A DNA stretch of 64,000 nt from CAYZTY01 sp964444665 (GTDB lineage: Bacteria; Planctomycetota; Phycisphaerae; Sedimentisphaerales; CAYZTY01). Each line of letters starts with the position of its first letter. Position 1 is the stretch's first letter. A program made the position numbers and the translations under genes. Below the pieces are notes generated by a model. That model did no database searches, was not told the DNA's origin, and saw nothing but the letters and a program-made list of their open reading frames with translations. This document shows positions 28,421 through 37,457 of the stretch, in pieces. The stretch spans positions 124,001-188,000 of the forward strand of contig CAYUIE010000003.1 of the NCBI GenBank assembly GCA_964444665.1. The letters are read 5' to 3'.

Positions 28421-29362
28421 ATGAAGAGTAAAAATTTACAGCCAACTATGATTGCAGATATTCAATTCAAGACGACTGGTAAGTGGGATTTAGAACATAA
28501 ACATAAAGCATCAATCACCGAACACCGAGTCTCAGGCTTTTGGGCTTACTTGTGCTACTCAGCATTGCTAATCATCTGCTTGTTGTTAAATCCTGTAATC
28601 GCTAAACAACAATTGTCCAAAAGCTCAGAAAAACCAAATGAAAAACTACAAGAAGAAAACCTAACAAATCTTACAGGTTTAGAGGCGAAAGTAACCAGTG
28701 GATTACTAAGACATCAACTACAGCAGTCCAGAATTAGTATTTATCAAGTCGAGAAAGATAGCAAAAACAAAAAAGAACTTAAGCAAAGGATTGAGCAAAT
28801 TCGCTCTGTTGTATTTAAGTCACAAAATCAGCCCCCCAAATCTAAACCTGTTACCGAGTTAATACCAGCAGTTGAGCCGAACAAAGTCGATACAACAATG
28901 CCTGAAAAATCCAAGAAAACAACATCGCCACCAAAATCTCAAGAACCGGTTAAATCCGGGTATCAATATGAGCCGGTAAGTGAGCATACTCTACAAATAC
29001 TCGAAAAGATAATGCAAAATCCCAACGAGCTTAAAAACCCCTTCGAGTTGGCAGAAGTTTTATTCCTTAATGGTCATACAAAAAAAGCAACAATTCTTTA
29101 TCAGGAAGCTCTTAATCGCAAAGACCCGAATGATCTCAACTCAGTTCAGGAAAAAGCCTGGATATTATTTCAAATGGGCAACTGCCTACGAAGTTATGAC
29201 CTTCAAGCGGCAAGAAAAACTTACAGACAGCTTATTGCAGAATATGCCGACTATCCCTGGATCGACATTGCCAAAGTTCAGGAAAAGATGATCCACTGGT
29301 ATATAGAAGAAAAGCCGTATACGTTAATTAAAGAGTGTAAAGAATTAGTGGAAGGAATATAA
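28421..29362 (+). CDS. Membrane-anchored protein with C-terminal TPR-like helices
   Basis: 313 residues, not recognised as a named family. A cytoplasmic N-terminus of about 42 residues precedes a membrane helix (YLCYSALLIICLLLNPVIA). A Lys/Glu/Pro-rich linker follows, and then a helical domain from about residue 190 (AEVLFLNGHTKKATILYQEAL, AARKTYRQLIAEYADYPW) resembling two or three TPR units. It begins one base after the stop of the 976-residue TPR protein, so the two are probably made together. There is no clear ribosome site, which fits coupling. Confidence 0.65.
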   Translation: MKSKNLQPTMIADIQFKTTGKWDLEHKHKASITEHRVSGFWAYLCYSALLIICLLLNPVIAKQQLSKSSEKPNEKLQEENLTNLTGLEAKVTSGLLRHQLQQSRISIYQVEKDSKNKKELKQRIEQIRSVVFKSQNQPPKSKPVTELIPAVEPNKVDTTMPEKSKKTTSPPKSQEPVKSGYQYEPVSEHTLQILEKIMQNPNELKNPFELAEVLFLNGHTKKATILYQEALNRKDPNDLNSVQEKAWILFQMGNCLRSYDLQAARKTYRQLIAEYADYPWIDIAKVQEKMIHWYIEEKPYTLIKECKELVEGI

Positions 29363-29399
29363 AAATTACAACAAAAAGAATTAATGGAGCATCTCTAAC

Positions 29400-30905
29400 G
29401 TGAACAGCATTGAAACAAAAAACTTAGGCACAGACCTGTCAAAAGAAAATATTTTGAATATAATGATAGTCGGCAGCGACCCTAATATGTCTCGATTTTT
29501 ACTTGAGATTTTTGCCCACAAAGGGATTCGTGGTCATCTTGCCAATGATAGAAAAAGTGCGCTTAAATTCCTCGAGAAAAACAGCTGCGATCTCATATTT
29601 ACCACCGACAAATTCAGCCAAAGTGCCGGCCATTCTTCTCAATCACATGATGGTTTCGAACTGCTTGCCGGAATTAATGCAAATTCACCGGAGCTTCCGG
29701 TGGTTATGATAACAAAGGCCCAAAACGGACAAACACAACAACAAAAAACAGTTGAAACAGCCGTTAGCGCAATTAAGCAAGGCTGTTGTGATTTTCTCAT
29801 CGAGCCGCTCGACCGCAGGAAAATAGAAAATATTCTGGACAGCCTCTTGCCTAATCATAATGTTTCAACGATAGCCTTTGCCTACGAAGGTCCAAACTGC
29901 CTATACAGAATCGTAGGCAGAAGCTCAAAACTAATTCAAACTGTAGAATTGGCCAAAAGAATAGCACCAACCTCAGCACCGGTTCTGGTAAGCGGTGAAA
30001 GTGGAACAGGCAAAGAGTTAATCTCTTTTCTTACCCATCACAAAAGTAAAAGAGCCCAGGGACCATACATTAAAGTTAACTGCGCAGCATTAAGTGATTC
30101 CCTTCTTGAAAGCGAGCTGTTTGGGCACGAGAAAGGAGCCTTTACTGGTGCCTATTTTCAGCGTAAGGGCCGGTTTGAGATGGCACATGGTGGAACTCTG
30201 CTGCTGGACGAAATTACCGAAACACCCCTCAAATTTCAGGCCAAACTTTTACGAGTACTTGAACAGCAGGATTTCGAGCGTGTCGGCGGCACCGAAAATG
30301 TTAAAGTCGACGTCAGAGTAATAAGCACAACCAATAAAGACTTGTTAGATGAAGTTCAAAAAGGCAGATTCCGCAAAGACCTCTACTATCGGCTAAGCGG
30401 AATAAGATTGGTCATACCCCCTTTAAGAAAACGAAATGAAGATTTATATGACCTGGTTTGGTATTTCGTCAACATTTATGCTCGTGAGTCTAATCGCCAT
30501 ATCGCTAAATTAGACTCTGCAATGATGGATATATTCGATAAGTATGACTGGCCCGGCAATGTTCGCCAATTACGAAATGTTGTACGAACATCATTGATTT
30601 TGGGAACAGACCATACTCTCTCACTGGCTGATGTCTCATGGCTTTTTGATGAATTACAACCGCTGCCGCAGGAAAAAGTAAGTGTATCCGAAGAAGTATA
30701 CCAAAGCGGACAACCAAATAATCTTCAAAAGACGGGAATAGGGGGAATGCCTCTTAAGCAAGTAGAGCGAAGGGCAATTTTAGAGACATTACGTCAAACA
30801 GCAGGGAATCAAATCAAAGCTGCAAAGGTATTAGGCATTAGTGACAGGACTTTACGAGAAAAGATACATCGATATCGGCGCGAAGGTTGCTTACAGTTAA
30901 CCTGA
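29400..30905 (+). CDS. Second sigma-54 enhancer-binding regulator with degenerate receiver
   Basis: 501 residues, GTG start with GGAG upstream. Residues 20-150 are a receiver-like fold in which the first acidic pair is reduced (VGSDPN). The acceptor region reads LIFTTD with a long insertion, and the conserved Lys of F-x-KP is replaced by Glu135 (FLIEPLD). The AAA+ domain is intact: Walker A GESGTGKE (199-206), GAFTGA (246-251) and GTLLLDEI. A Fis helix-turn-helix closes the protein (AAKVLGISDRTLREKIHRY). It is embedded in the flagellar operon it presumably helps to control, probably as the second-tier activator. Confidence 0.9.
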   Translation: MNSIETKNLGTDLSKENILNIMIVGSDPNMSRFLLEIFAHKGIRGHLANDRKSALKFLEKNSCDLIFTTDKFSQSAGHSSQSHDGFELLAGINANSPELPVVMITKAQNGQTQQQKTVETAVSAIKQGCCDFLIEPLDRRKIENILDSLLPNHNVSTIAFAYEGPNCLYRIVGRSSKLIQTVELAKRIAPTSAPVLVSGESGTGKELISFLTHHKSKRAQGPYIKVNCAALSDSLLESELFGHEKGAFTGAYFQRKGRFEMAHGGTLLLDEITETPLKFQAKLLRVLEQQDFERVGGTENVKVDVRVISTTNKDLLDEVQKGRFRKDLYYRLSGIRLVIPPLRKRNEDLYDLVWYFVNIYARESNRHIAKLDSAMMDIFDKYDWPGNVRQLRNVVRTSLILGTDHTLSLADVSWLFDELQPLPQEKVSVSEEVYQSGQPNNLQKTGIGGMPLKQVERRAILETLRQTAGNQIKAAKVLGISDRTLREKIHRYRREGCLQLT

Positions 30906-30942
30906 TGAAAATGTACCTAAAAGATAATGATGAGGTAAATAA

Positions 30943-31575
30943 ATGGCAGATACGGACGAGGAAAAAGAGCAAAAGGACGACGTAAAAAAACAAGAAGAGC
31001 CCAAAGAAAAGTCTGAGGCTCCAAAGGAAAATCAGGATGATAAAAAGGCAGCCAAAAGTGGCTCCTTACAGTGGATAATATTGGCTGCCGTGGTTGCTTT
31101 CTGCGCTGGTTCAGGCTTCGGACTTGGCAGATTACTTGCTGGTTCCGTTAAAAACGAACCAGCCCAAGCTCCTCAAACCACTACGGAAGAACTCAATCAG
31201 GCAAAAGATATAAAATCGGATGCACCTGATTTAAGCGGAGGAGAATCTCAAAAAACCTGGTATTATGATTTAGAACCGGTTGTCGCAAATCTCGATGAAC
31301 CCGGTGTAACAAGATACATCAGGGCCGCCTTAACACTTCAAATCAACTCCGAGGTAGATCAAAAGAAAGGTGTCGCCTTTTTTGAAGAGAAAATGCCGCT
31401 CTTAACAGACTGGCTTACCATCTATTTTGCAGGTCTAAGCATAGAAGATATCAGAGGTGACAAAAATCTCAAGCGTATTAAGTCGCAAATACTCGACATT
31501 TTTAACGAAAAGCTTTTTCCTGACGTTAAACCTCAAATAAAAAACATCCTTTTTAAGGAATTAGCTATACAATGA
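30943..31575 (+). CDS. fliL: Flagellar basal body-associated protein FliL
   Basis: 210 residues. A charged Lys/Glu-rich cytoplasmic stretch of about 45 residues precedes one membrane helix (WIILAAVVAFCAGSGFGLGRLL). The periplasmic domain has the FliL pattern (WYYDLEPVVANLDEPGVTRYIRAALTLQI) and the C-terminal ILDIFNEKLFPDVKPQIKNILFKELAIQ. It sits next to the stator and switch and supports torque. The stop overlaps the fliM start (ATGA). Confidence 0.88.
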   Translation: MADTDEEKEQKDDVKKQEEPKEKSEAPKENQDDKKAAKSGSLQWIILAAVVAFCAGSGFGLGRLLAGSVKNEPAQAPQTTTEELNQAKDIKSDAPDLSGGESQKTWYYDLEPVVANLDEPGVTRYIRAALTLQINSEVDQKKGVAFFEEKMPLLTDWLTIYFAGLSIEDIRGDKNLKRIKSQILDIFNEKLFPDVKPQIKNILFKELAIQ

Positions 31576-32522
31576 ATAATGCAGACGCTAATAACTTAAG
31601 CAGACAGAAGATTCAACAACTCCTCGCCGCCGTCGGAACCGGTTCTGCAGAATATAATACACAGATACAAGCCACCGAGTATAATTGGCATCAACCTCAT
31701 TACTTCGGTACTCAGCAGCTTAAAAAAATTGATGAAGTAGTCAAAAAATTTGCAACAGCTACAGCTGATAAATTCACTTCTCTTTGCCAAAAAGAATTTA
31801 ATGCTACAATCGCCTCCGTTACACAGCATTATGCTTCGGAATTTTATGAACAACAGTCAGATAATCAGCTCGAACTTTTTCAGCCATTTGGCACCAACAC
31901 AACTAACATATGTGGATTGGTCGCTGTACCCCACCCAACAGCAATTGCCTGGACAAGGCTTTTACTCGGCGACTCCGAAACCGAAGACGATTCAGGCAAA
32001 GATTTATCGCAACTGGAAGTGTCACTTTTATCAGATATTTGTTCGAGCATCATTGATGCTTTCTCCAGCTCTTATGAATCTTTCGATTTTCATCCGGTAC
32101 AAGGTTTTATTAAAGGACAATTTCCCTTAAAATTGAAAAGCTCGGAGGAACTTTTTAAAATCACATTTAATGTAAACTTAGCTGATTCAGAAAAAGCATC
32201 TGATGCTTACCTTTTAATATTATGCAGCAAATTAGCACCTGTGGCAGAAAAAACGGCACCGATTGGTGAAAATAAAGAACTTTCAAAACAAGAAACTTCA
32301 AAAGCTATTGTACGGTACATAGAGCAAATATACGTCTATGTTAAAGCCCAACTTTCTTCAACTTCACTTACTCTTGACCAGATATTAAATCTCCAGGTCG
32401 ACGACATATTAGTTCTTGATAAAAGAGTTGATGAGCCAATCGAATTGATAGTTAACGGCCAAAGAATTTGTCGCGGCTGGCCTGCGAAATCAGCCGGCCA
32501 GTATGCCGTAGTAATCAAATAG
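31572..32522 (+). CDS. fliM: Flagellar motor switch protein FliM
   Basis: 316 residues. LSRQKIQQLLAAVG near the N-terminus corresponds to the CheY-binding LSQ-x-EIDALL peptide. A CheC-like middle domain follows, and a C-terminal SpoA domain (LTLDQILNLQVDDILVLDKRVDEPIELIVNGQRICRG). The C-ring protein contacts FliG and FliN. Sequence identity to model FliM is modest: the middle domain is divergent and the GGxG motif of the N-terminal boundary is not obvious. Confidence 0.8.
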   Translation: MNNADANNLSRQKIQQLLAAVGTGSAEYNTQIQATEYNWHQPHYFGTQQLKKIDEVVKKFATATADKFTSLCQKEFNATIASVTQHYASEFYEQQSDNQLELFQPFGTNTTNICGLVAVPHPTAIAWTRLLLGDSETEDDSGKDLSQLEVSLLSDICSSIIDAFSSSYESFDFHPVQGFIKGQFPLKLKSSEELFKITFNVNLADSEKASDAYLLILCSKLAPVAEKTAPIGENKELSKQETSKAIVRYIEQIYVYVKAQLSSTSLTLDQILNLQVDDILVLDKRVDEPIELIVNGQRICRGWPAKSAGQYAVVIK

Positions 32523-32571
32523 AATCCATAAATGAATTAACCATCTTTAGAAAGAAATACAGGAGTATCTT

Positions 32572-32949
32572 ATGGCAAAAACAGATACAGCAGTTAAAGA
32601 AAAAGAGGGCGAGGCCGCTGATGATTCAAAAAAACAGGCGCAATCTGTTGAACTCACCGAGGCTACCGAAGGTCAAGCTACTGGTCCCGGTGGTAGCATA
32701 GATATCCTACTTGATATGAACATACCGGTCACTGTTTCTATTGGCCAAACAGAAATTTCGGTAAAACGACTCCTGCAACTTGGTTCCGGCTCAGTCTTGA
32801 AGCTTGATAAACCTATTGATGAGCCGGTAGACCTCTACCTAAAGGACACAAAGTTCGCCACTGGAAGTGTAGTGGTAGTGGACGGTTGGTTCGCCGTAAA
32901 GATAAACCAGATTTTGGGTACCGGGCCGCAAAAAGCAGATGTGACATAA
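32572..32949 (+). CDS. fliN: Flagellar motor switch protein FliN
   Basis: 125 residues. A charged N-terminal tail precedes a SpoA domain that is textbook FliN (DILLDMNIPVTVSIGQTEIS, then LLQLGSGSVLKLDKPIDEP, then GWFAVKINQIL). It forms the lower C-ring with FliM, whose gene is just upstream; 49 bases separate them. A GGAG ribosome site precedes the ATG. Confidence 0.93.
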   Translation: MAKTDTAVKEKEGEAADDSKKQAQSVELTEATEGQATGPGGSIDILLDMNIPVTVSIGQTEISVKRLLQLGSGSVLKLDKPIDEPVDLYLKDTKFATGSVVVVDGWFAVKINQILGTGPQKADVT

Positions 32950-32988
32950 GTTAAATTCTCAGAATACTTTGTTCTAAAAGAAACTATT

Positions 32989-35154
32989 ATGGCAAATTCT
33001 GCACAAGTAAGTTCATTAAAATTATCAGGTATACATCCTCAAAGCAAGGCAGATGAAAAACTCCCTCTCACAACCCTGGTTTCCCACAGCAATATCATTT
33101 TTGCTATAGGATTGGTTTTCATCCTGGCAACTTTGATAGTACCATTACCTACCCCTATACTGGACATGCTCCTTGCCTGCAGTATATCTCTGGCTGTAGC
33201 TGTTTTAATTGTAACTTTATCATCGAAAGAGGCTCTCGAACTATCCTCGTTTCCTTCGTTGCTGCTTTTCGTAACACTGTTCCGTCTCTCACTCAATGTG
33301 GCCTCAACTCGATTGATACTTCTACAGGCTAACGCGGGAAAAATAATCCAGACTTTCGGTGATTTTGTTGCCGGCGGCAGTTTAGTGGTCGGACTTGTAA
33401 TCTTCTTAATCCTCGTTGTCATACAGTTTGTAGTAATCACAAAAGGTGCCGAGCGAATAAGCGAAGTCTCTGCACGTTTCACCCTGGATGCAATGCCTGG
33501 CAAGCAAATGGCTATCGATGCCGACCTCAACGCCGGACTTATTACTGAAACCCAAGCTAACGAACGCAGAACAAAAATCGTTAAGGAAAGCGAGTTCTAT
33601 GGCGCAATGGACGGTGCCAGCAAATTCATTCGCGGCGACGCTAAGGCCGGGCTTGTAATTACTGCGGTTAACATTATCGGCGGTATAGTTATGGGTTACA
33701 CACGCGGTATGACAATTGCAAATGCTATAAGAACTTATTCCATACTTTCTATCGGCGATGGACTCATCAGCCAGATACCATCGGTAATAATCTCAGTAAG
33801 TTCGGGATTTCTGGTGACCAAAATATCATCCCAACACAGCGTTAGCCAGGATCTGTCCAGACAGTTTCTTAAGTCAAGCCAACCACTAAAAACAGCTTCT
33901 TTCATTATTGCAGCTATGGCCCTGGTGCCGGGTCTGCCAAAGATACCTTTCATTTTGCTGGCTATTGGCGCTTTTTCAATCGGACGAGTCGCAGCTCAAA
34001 CCGAAAAAGAACTGCAAAAAAGCACCACCCATCCGAAAGAAAAAACTGAGAAACAGCCAGTTGAAGAATTGTTGGATATCGACAGAATCTCCGTACAGGT
34101 CGGCGTACGATTAATAAGTATGGTTGACCCTCGTAAAAACAGTACCATTTTTGAGCGTATTGGAGCACTACGAAGAAAATTCGCACAGGAACTCGGCATT
34201 ATCATTCCGCTGGTTCGCCTACAAGACAATATTACTCTCGAACCAACTGCTTATATAATTAGACTATATAACCATATAGTTGCAAAAGGACACCTGGAAC
34301 CTGATATGTTCCTCGCTATGGATTCCGGTAGTGTCCAGTCTACAGTCCAAGGTATAAAAACTGTTGAACCTGTTTACGGCTTACCAGCCTTATGGATTAA
34401 ACAAGCTGATAAAGAAAAGGCTGAATTAAGCGGATACACGGTAATTGATCCTGAATCTGTCTTTATTACCCATTTATCCGAAACATTGCGCAATCATGCC
34501 GATGATTTGCTAACCCGTGAAGACGTGCAGCTTCTCACAGACCGACTCCGAAAGACTCAACCGTCATTAGTGGGAGAAGTTGTCGGCCCGGATAAAAATG
34601 TATCCATTGGACTACTACAACGCGTGCTAAAAAATCTCCTAAAGGATGGAATACCGATTCGTGAATTAACCACTATAATTGAATCGTTAGGAGAAAACGC
34701 CACAAAAACCAAAAATCCTGCTGCCTTAACAGAACTGGTTCGAAAGCCACTAAGCAGGACAATCACAGAGCTATTTCAAAATGATAATGGCAAGATTTTT
34801 GCCATAACGCTGGAACCTGCTCTCGAACATCAGATGACTTCTACTTTACGACAGGAACTGGACACAATAATGCTTGCTCTGCCAACCGACATGATAATGG
34901 ATATTGGCAGGAAAATAGCACAGGCCTGGAAAGCAACAATGGACAAAGGCATCGACAAAGTAGTACTACTGTGCGATTCGAGATTACGCCTGCCTCTATC
35001 AGCAATGTTATCACGAACTGTACCACTACTATCGGTGATAGCTTACGATGAAATTCTGCTCGGAACCGAAGTAGAACCAATAGAAGCTATATCAATACAG
35101 CAACCCGACTCAACAGTACAAGAAGGAAAAGAACTTATGGGAGCTACAACTTGA
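32989..35154 (+). CDS. flhA: Flagellar type III export gate protein FlhA
   Basis: 721 residues. Eight membrane helices occupy about residues 35-335. The FHIPEP signature is clear (FVTLFRLSLNVASTRLIL, GAERISEVSARFTLDAMPGKQMAIDADLNAG). The cytoplasmic domain from about 350 includes SYDE-type C-terminal blocks (VLLCDSRLRLPLSAMLSRTVPLLSVIAYDEI). It forms the nonameric export gate that chaperone-substrate complexes dock to. FliP, FliQ, FliR and FlhB genes are not nearby, so the export genes are split across the genome. Confidence 0.95.
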   Translation: MANSAQVSSLKLSGIHPQSKADEKLPLTTLVSHSNIIFAIGLVFILATLIVPLPTPILDMLLACSISLAVAVLIVTLSSKEALELSSFPSLLLFVTLFRLSLNVASTRLILLQANAGKIIQTFGDFVAGGSLVVGLVIFLILVVIQFVVITKGAERISEVSARFTLDAMPGKQMAIDADLNAGLITETQANERRTKIVKESEFYGAMDGASKFIRGDAKAGLVITAVNIIGGIVMGYTRGMTIANAIRTYSILSIGDGLISQIPSVIISVSSGFLVTKISSQHSVSQDLSRQFLKSSQPLKTASFIIAAMALVPGLPKIPFILLAIGAFSIGRVAAQTEKELQKSTTHPKEKTEKQPVEELLDIDRISVQVGVRLISMVDPRKNSTIFERIGALRRKFAQELGIIIPLVRLQDNITLEPTAYIIRLYNHIVAKGHLEPDMFLAMDSGSVQSTVQGIKTVEPVYGLPALWIKQADKEKAELSGYTVIDPESVFITHLSETLRNHADDLLTREDVQLLTDRLRKTQPSLVGEVVGPDKNVSIGLLQRVLKNLLKDGIPIRELTTIIESLGENATKTKNPAALTELVRKPLSRTITELFQNDNGKIFAITLEPALEHQMTSTLRQELDTIMLALPTDMIMDIGRKIAQAWKATMDKGIDKVVLLCDSRLRLPLSAMLSRTVPLLSVIAYDEILLGTEVEPIEAISIQQPDSTVQEGKELMGATT

Positions 35155-35192
35155 GATTCAAAATTTGATAACTGAAAATTCGGAAACTTACT

Positions 35193-35438
35193 ATGCCATT
35201 CAATGTCCGGTCAATCGCGGTAGGTATTGCAGTAATATGCTTTTTCAGCCTGAGTTTTATCGGCTGGATTAGCGGCCTATCTCCATTCATTTGCTGCAAA
35301 AGAGCATTGGCAGGTACAGTACTTGCCTATATAGCAGGTAACTGGGCGGTCAAAGCCATTAATGCTATCTTGATTAACGCGATTATTACTAACCATATAA
35401 GTAAACAAAAGGAACAAGGAATTGGCGGTAAAGACTAA
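35193..35438 (+). CDS. Small two-helix membrane protein
   Basis: 81 residues with two hydrophobic helices (SIAVGIAVICFFSLSFIGWISGL and RALAGTVLAYIAGNWAVKAINAILI) and a charged C-terminus. I do not recognise a family. It lies between flhA and fliA and its end overlaps the fliA start by 17 bases, so it is co-translated with fliA. In many genomes FlhF/FlhG occupy this position, but there is no similarity to either. Confidence 0.6.
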   Translation: MPFNVRSIAVGIAVICFFSLSFIGWISGLSPFICCKRALAGTVLAYIAGNWAVKAINAILINAIITNHISKQKEQGIGGKD

Positions 35439-36231
35439 GGAAAATCCTGAGAAGCAGACAGTTGAAGACCCTAAAAAGCACCTAAATTCCGCTGCTATGC
35501 GCGCTTATTCCGGACAAAAGAAATCCACACAATTCATCGAAGATGAGCAGATAGTACAATTTCTCCCTATGGTTCATAAAATAGCCCGAAAGGTAATAAA
35601 ATATCTGAAGCCACCATTAGTATTTGAAGATTTGGTTTCAGCTGGAACTGTTGGGCTGGTAAAAGCGGCTCGTGATTTCGACCCCTCTCATCACGCTGAA
35701 TTCAAAACCTACGCCTACATCAGGATAAAAGGAGCCATTCTTGATGAACTAAGAGGTTGGTCTTTTATACCTGCGAATCTAAAAAAACAGGTTCGCAAGG
35801 CCATGCAACTCAGCCAGAAAATCACTGAGGAAACCGGTTCTGTCCCCAGTGATGCTGAATTAGCTGAAAAGCTTGGAATAACTGTCGACGAGCTCTACAA
35901 GATGCTTGAAAATGCTCGTGCCCAGCATTTTATCTCTATAGATGACTCTACAGAAAACTCCCCTGCATTGGGAAATTTTTTGTCAGCAAGAAACACAACT
36001 ACTCCTGCCCAGCAAATTGAAAAAGCTGAGCTTATAGATAAGTTAGCCAAGGCGATTCAAACATTGCCTAAAAAACAACAGCAAATTATTGTGCTTTATT
36101 ACCAGCAACATCTAACGATGAAACAAATTGCTGAAATTCTCGAAATAACCGAGTCATGTATCAGCCAACTGCACGCAAGTGCAATATTTAATTTGTCCGT
36201 AAAATTAAGGCAGTGGAAAGATGGTAGATAA
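35422..36231 (+). CDS. fliA: Flagellar sigma-28 factor FliA/WhiG-type
   Basis: 269 residues. Region 2 is FEDLVSAGTVGLVKAARDFDPSHHAEFKTYAYIRIKGAILDELR, region 3 is in the middle, and region 4 is LPKKQQQIIVLYYQQHLTMKQIAEILEITESCISQLHASA. The start codon is TTG, with AAGGAA just upstream. The next ATG would remove 25 residues but keep all sigma regions. Its product should read the TAAAGTTT-N11 promoter at 38287 and the flagellin promoter. FlgM, its antagonist, is encoded 2.1 kb downstream. Confidence 0.92.
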   Translation: MAVKTKENPEKQTVEDPKKHLNSAAMRAYSGQKKSTQFIEDEQIVQFLPMVHKIARKVIKYLKPPLVFEDLVSAGTVGLVKAARDFDPSHHAEFKTYAYIRIKGAILDELRGWSFIPANLKKQVRKAMQLSQKITEETGSVPSDAELAEKLGITVDELYKMLENARAQHFISIDDSTENSPALGNFLSARNTTTPAQQIEKAELIDKLAKAIQTLPKKQQQIIVLYYQQHLTMKQIAEILEITESCISQLHASAIFNLSVKLRQWKDGR

Positions 36232-36463
36232 TAATTCTAACGTAATAAAGCCAGTTGAAGGGTTACAAAATATAGCAGGCTTAACTCCCACCGAACGACG
36301 TAAAGACAGAAAACGACGGCAGCAGTTAAATCAGGAAAGCAAGCAAAACTTGGATACTGAAAACCAACCAGATAATCCTATTGATGAGCAGTATTCACTC
36401 ATTGACCAGACCGAGAACGAAAATGAACAATCTAATTCCGGCGGAATTGACTACCGTGCTTGA
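36221..36463 (+). CDS. Small hydrophilic protein of unknown function
   Basis: 80 residues, very polar (Asn, Gln, Glu rich) with a basic LTPTERRKDRKRRQQLNQ segment. It overlaps the end of fliA by 11 bases. There is no membrane segment or motif I recognise. The length and position suggest a small flagellar accessory or regulatory protein. The coding status rests on the overlap and operon position. Confidence 0.5.
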   Translation: MVDNNSNVIKPVEGLQNIAGLTPTERRKDRKRRQQLNQESKQNLDTENQPDNPIDEQYSLIDQTENENEQSNSGGIDYRA

Positions 36464-36508
36464 CAAAAATTGTAAACCCAAAAAATTAATGAAAGGTTGG
36501 TAGAATAA

Positions 36509-36751
36509 ATGCCGCAATCAACCAGACGTATCCTAAAGGCAGACGATATTGAACTCGAAGGACAATTCCATTTAGACATATCGCAGTCTGGACCAACGCC
36601 GCAAAACAATAATAACACAGCTTTATCTGAGCCAAAAGCTCATATTGTCGAAAAACAATCCGAATTCGTTGTTATAGAAGTAACCTGTAGTTGCGGCATA
36701 AAAACTTATTTAAGATGTGAATACGTTAAAGACCAAGCTCCCGAAGGCTAA
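36509..36751 (+). CDS. Small unknown protein with CSCG metal-site-like motif
   Basis: 80 residues. A disordered middle separates an N-terminal basic segment (TRRILKADDIELEGQFHLDI) from a compact C-terminus (VVIEVTCSCGIKTYLRCEY) with three cysteines that could hold zinc. AAAGG lies upstream of the ATG. Family not recognised. It lies in the fliA-flgM direction. Confidence 0.5.
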   Translation: MPQSTRRILKADDIELEGQFHLDISQSGPTPQNNNNTALSEPKAHIVEKQSEFVVIEVTCSCGIKTYLRCEYVKDQAPEG

Positions 36752-36817
36752 CGAACATAAAGCAGTACATTTATGATTCCTAAGCACATTTATGACAAAA
36801 CAAATGGAGAAAACAAA

Positions 36818-37396
36818 ATGAAAGACAAAAAAATTACATTTTTCTTGAGTTCAACGGCTCTAATATTCCTTGCAGGCTGTTTAAGCCCTCAAGATAGCTC
36901 GAAAACTGCTATCTTATCTGGTCTTGTTGATAAATCTGTTTCTCCTGGAGACGAGGTTATTGTGCAAAGATTTCAGCAAGCTGCCCCACAAAATCCCACC
37001 GCAATAGAAACCGCGATAGAATTGTCGGGAAAATATGCCAAACTTTCCGAAGATGCGGCCATATTACGACAGAAAAATCAACATCTTATCAATGAAAACC
37101 AACAACTCAATGACGAAAACACAACTCTTGAGATTCAATTGCAACAAACACAAAAGGAGCTAACTGAAGCAAACAACCTTTTGATTGATTTACGTATCGA
37201 ATTAAACAACTGGAAAACTGATATCATGGGCTTTCGAGAAGAATTGCGGCAAGCCGACATAGAGCAGCTGCAGGCACTCATCAAAATATTGGAAGTTCTC
37301 GGCGGCGAATTAAAGACAAAGTCCGAGGGAAATTTTAAAACGTCAAGAATAAAAGAAACGAACACAGAAAATGCAAACTCGACGATACAATGCTAA
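36818..37396 (+). CDS. Lipoprotein with coiled coil
   Basis: 192 residues from the ATG at 36818, chosen because it gives a perfect signal peptide (MKDKKITFFLSSTALIFLAGC) with lipobox LAGC and has GGAG upstream. The middle is a strong coiled coil (about residues 80-150, Leu/Gln/Asn rich). The end is Asn/Thr rich. It is anchored in the periplasmic face of a membrane. A spacing or anchoring function near the flagellar base is a guess; the family is not recognised. Confidence 0.65.
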   Translation: MKDKKITFFLSSTALIFLAGCLSPQDSSKTAILSGLVDKSVSPGDEVIVQRFQQAAPQNPTAIETAIELSGKYAKLSEDAAILRQKNQHLINENQQLNDENTTLEIQLQQTQKELTEANNLLIDLRIELNNWKTDIMGFREELRQADIEQLQALIKILEVLGGELKTKSEGNFKTSRIKETNTENANSTIQC

Positions 37397-37457
37397 AGTC
37401 TACCTAATCAACTTGGGCTTTTGAAAGAACAGGAATCTTTAATTTTAGGTGAGAACA

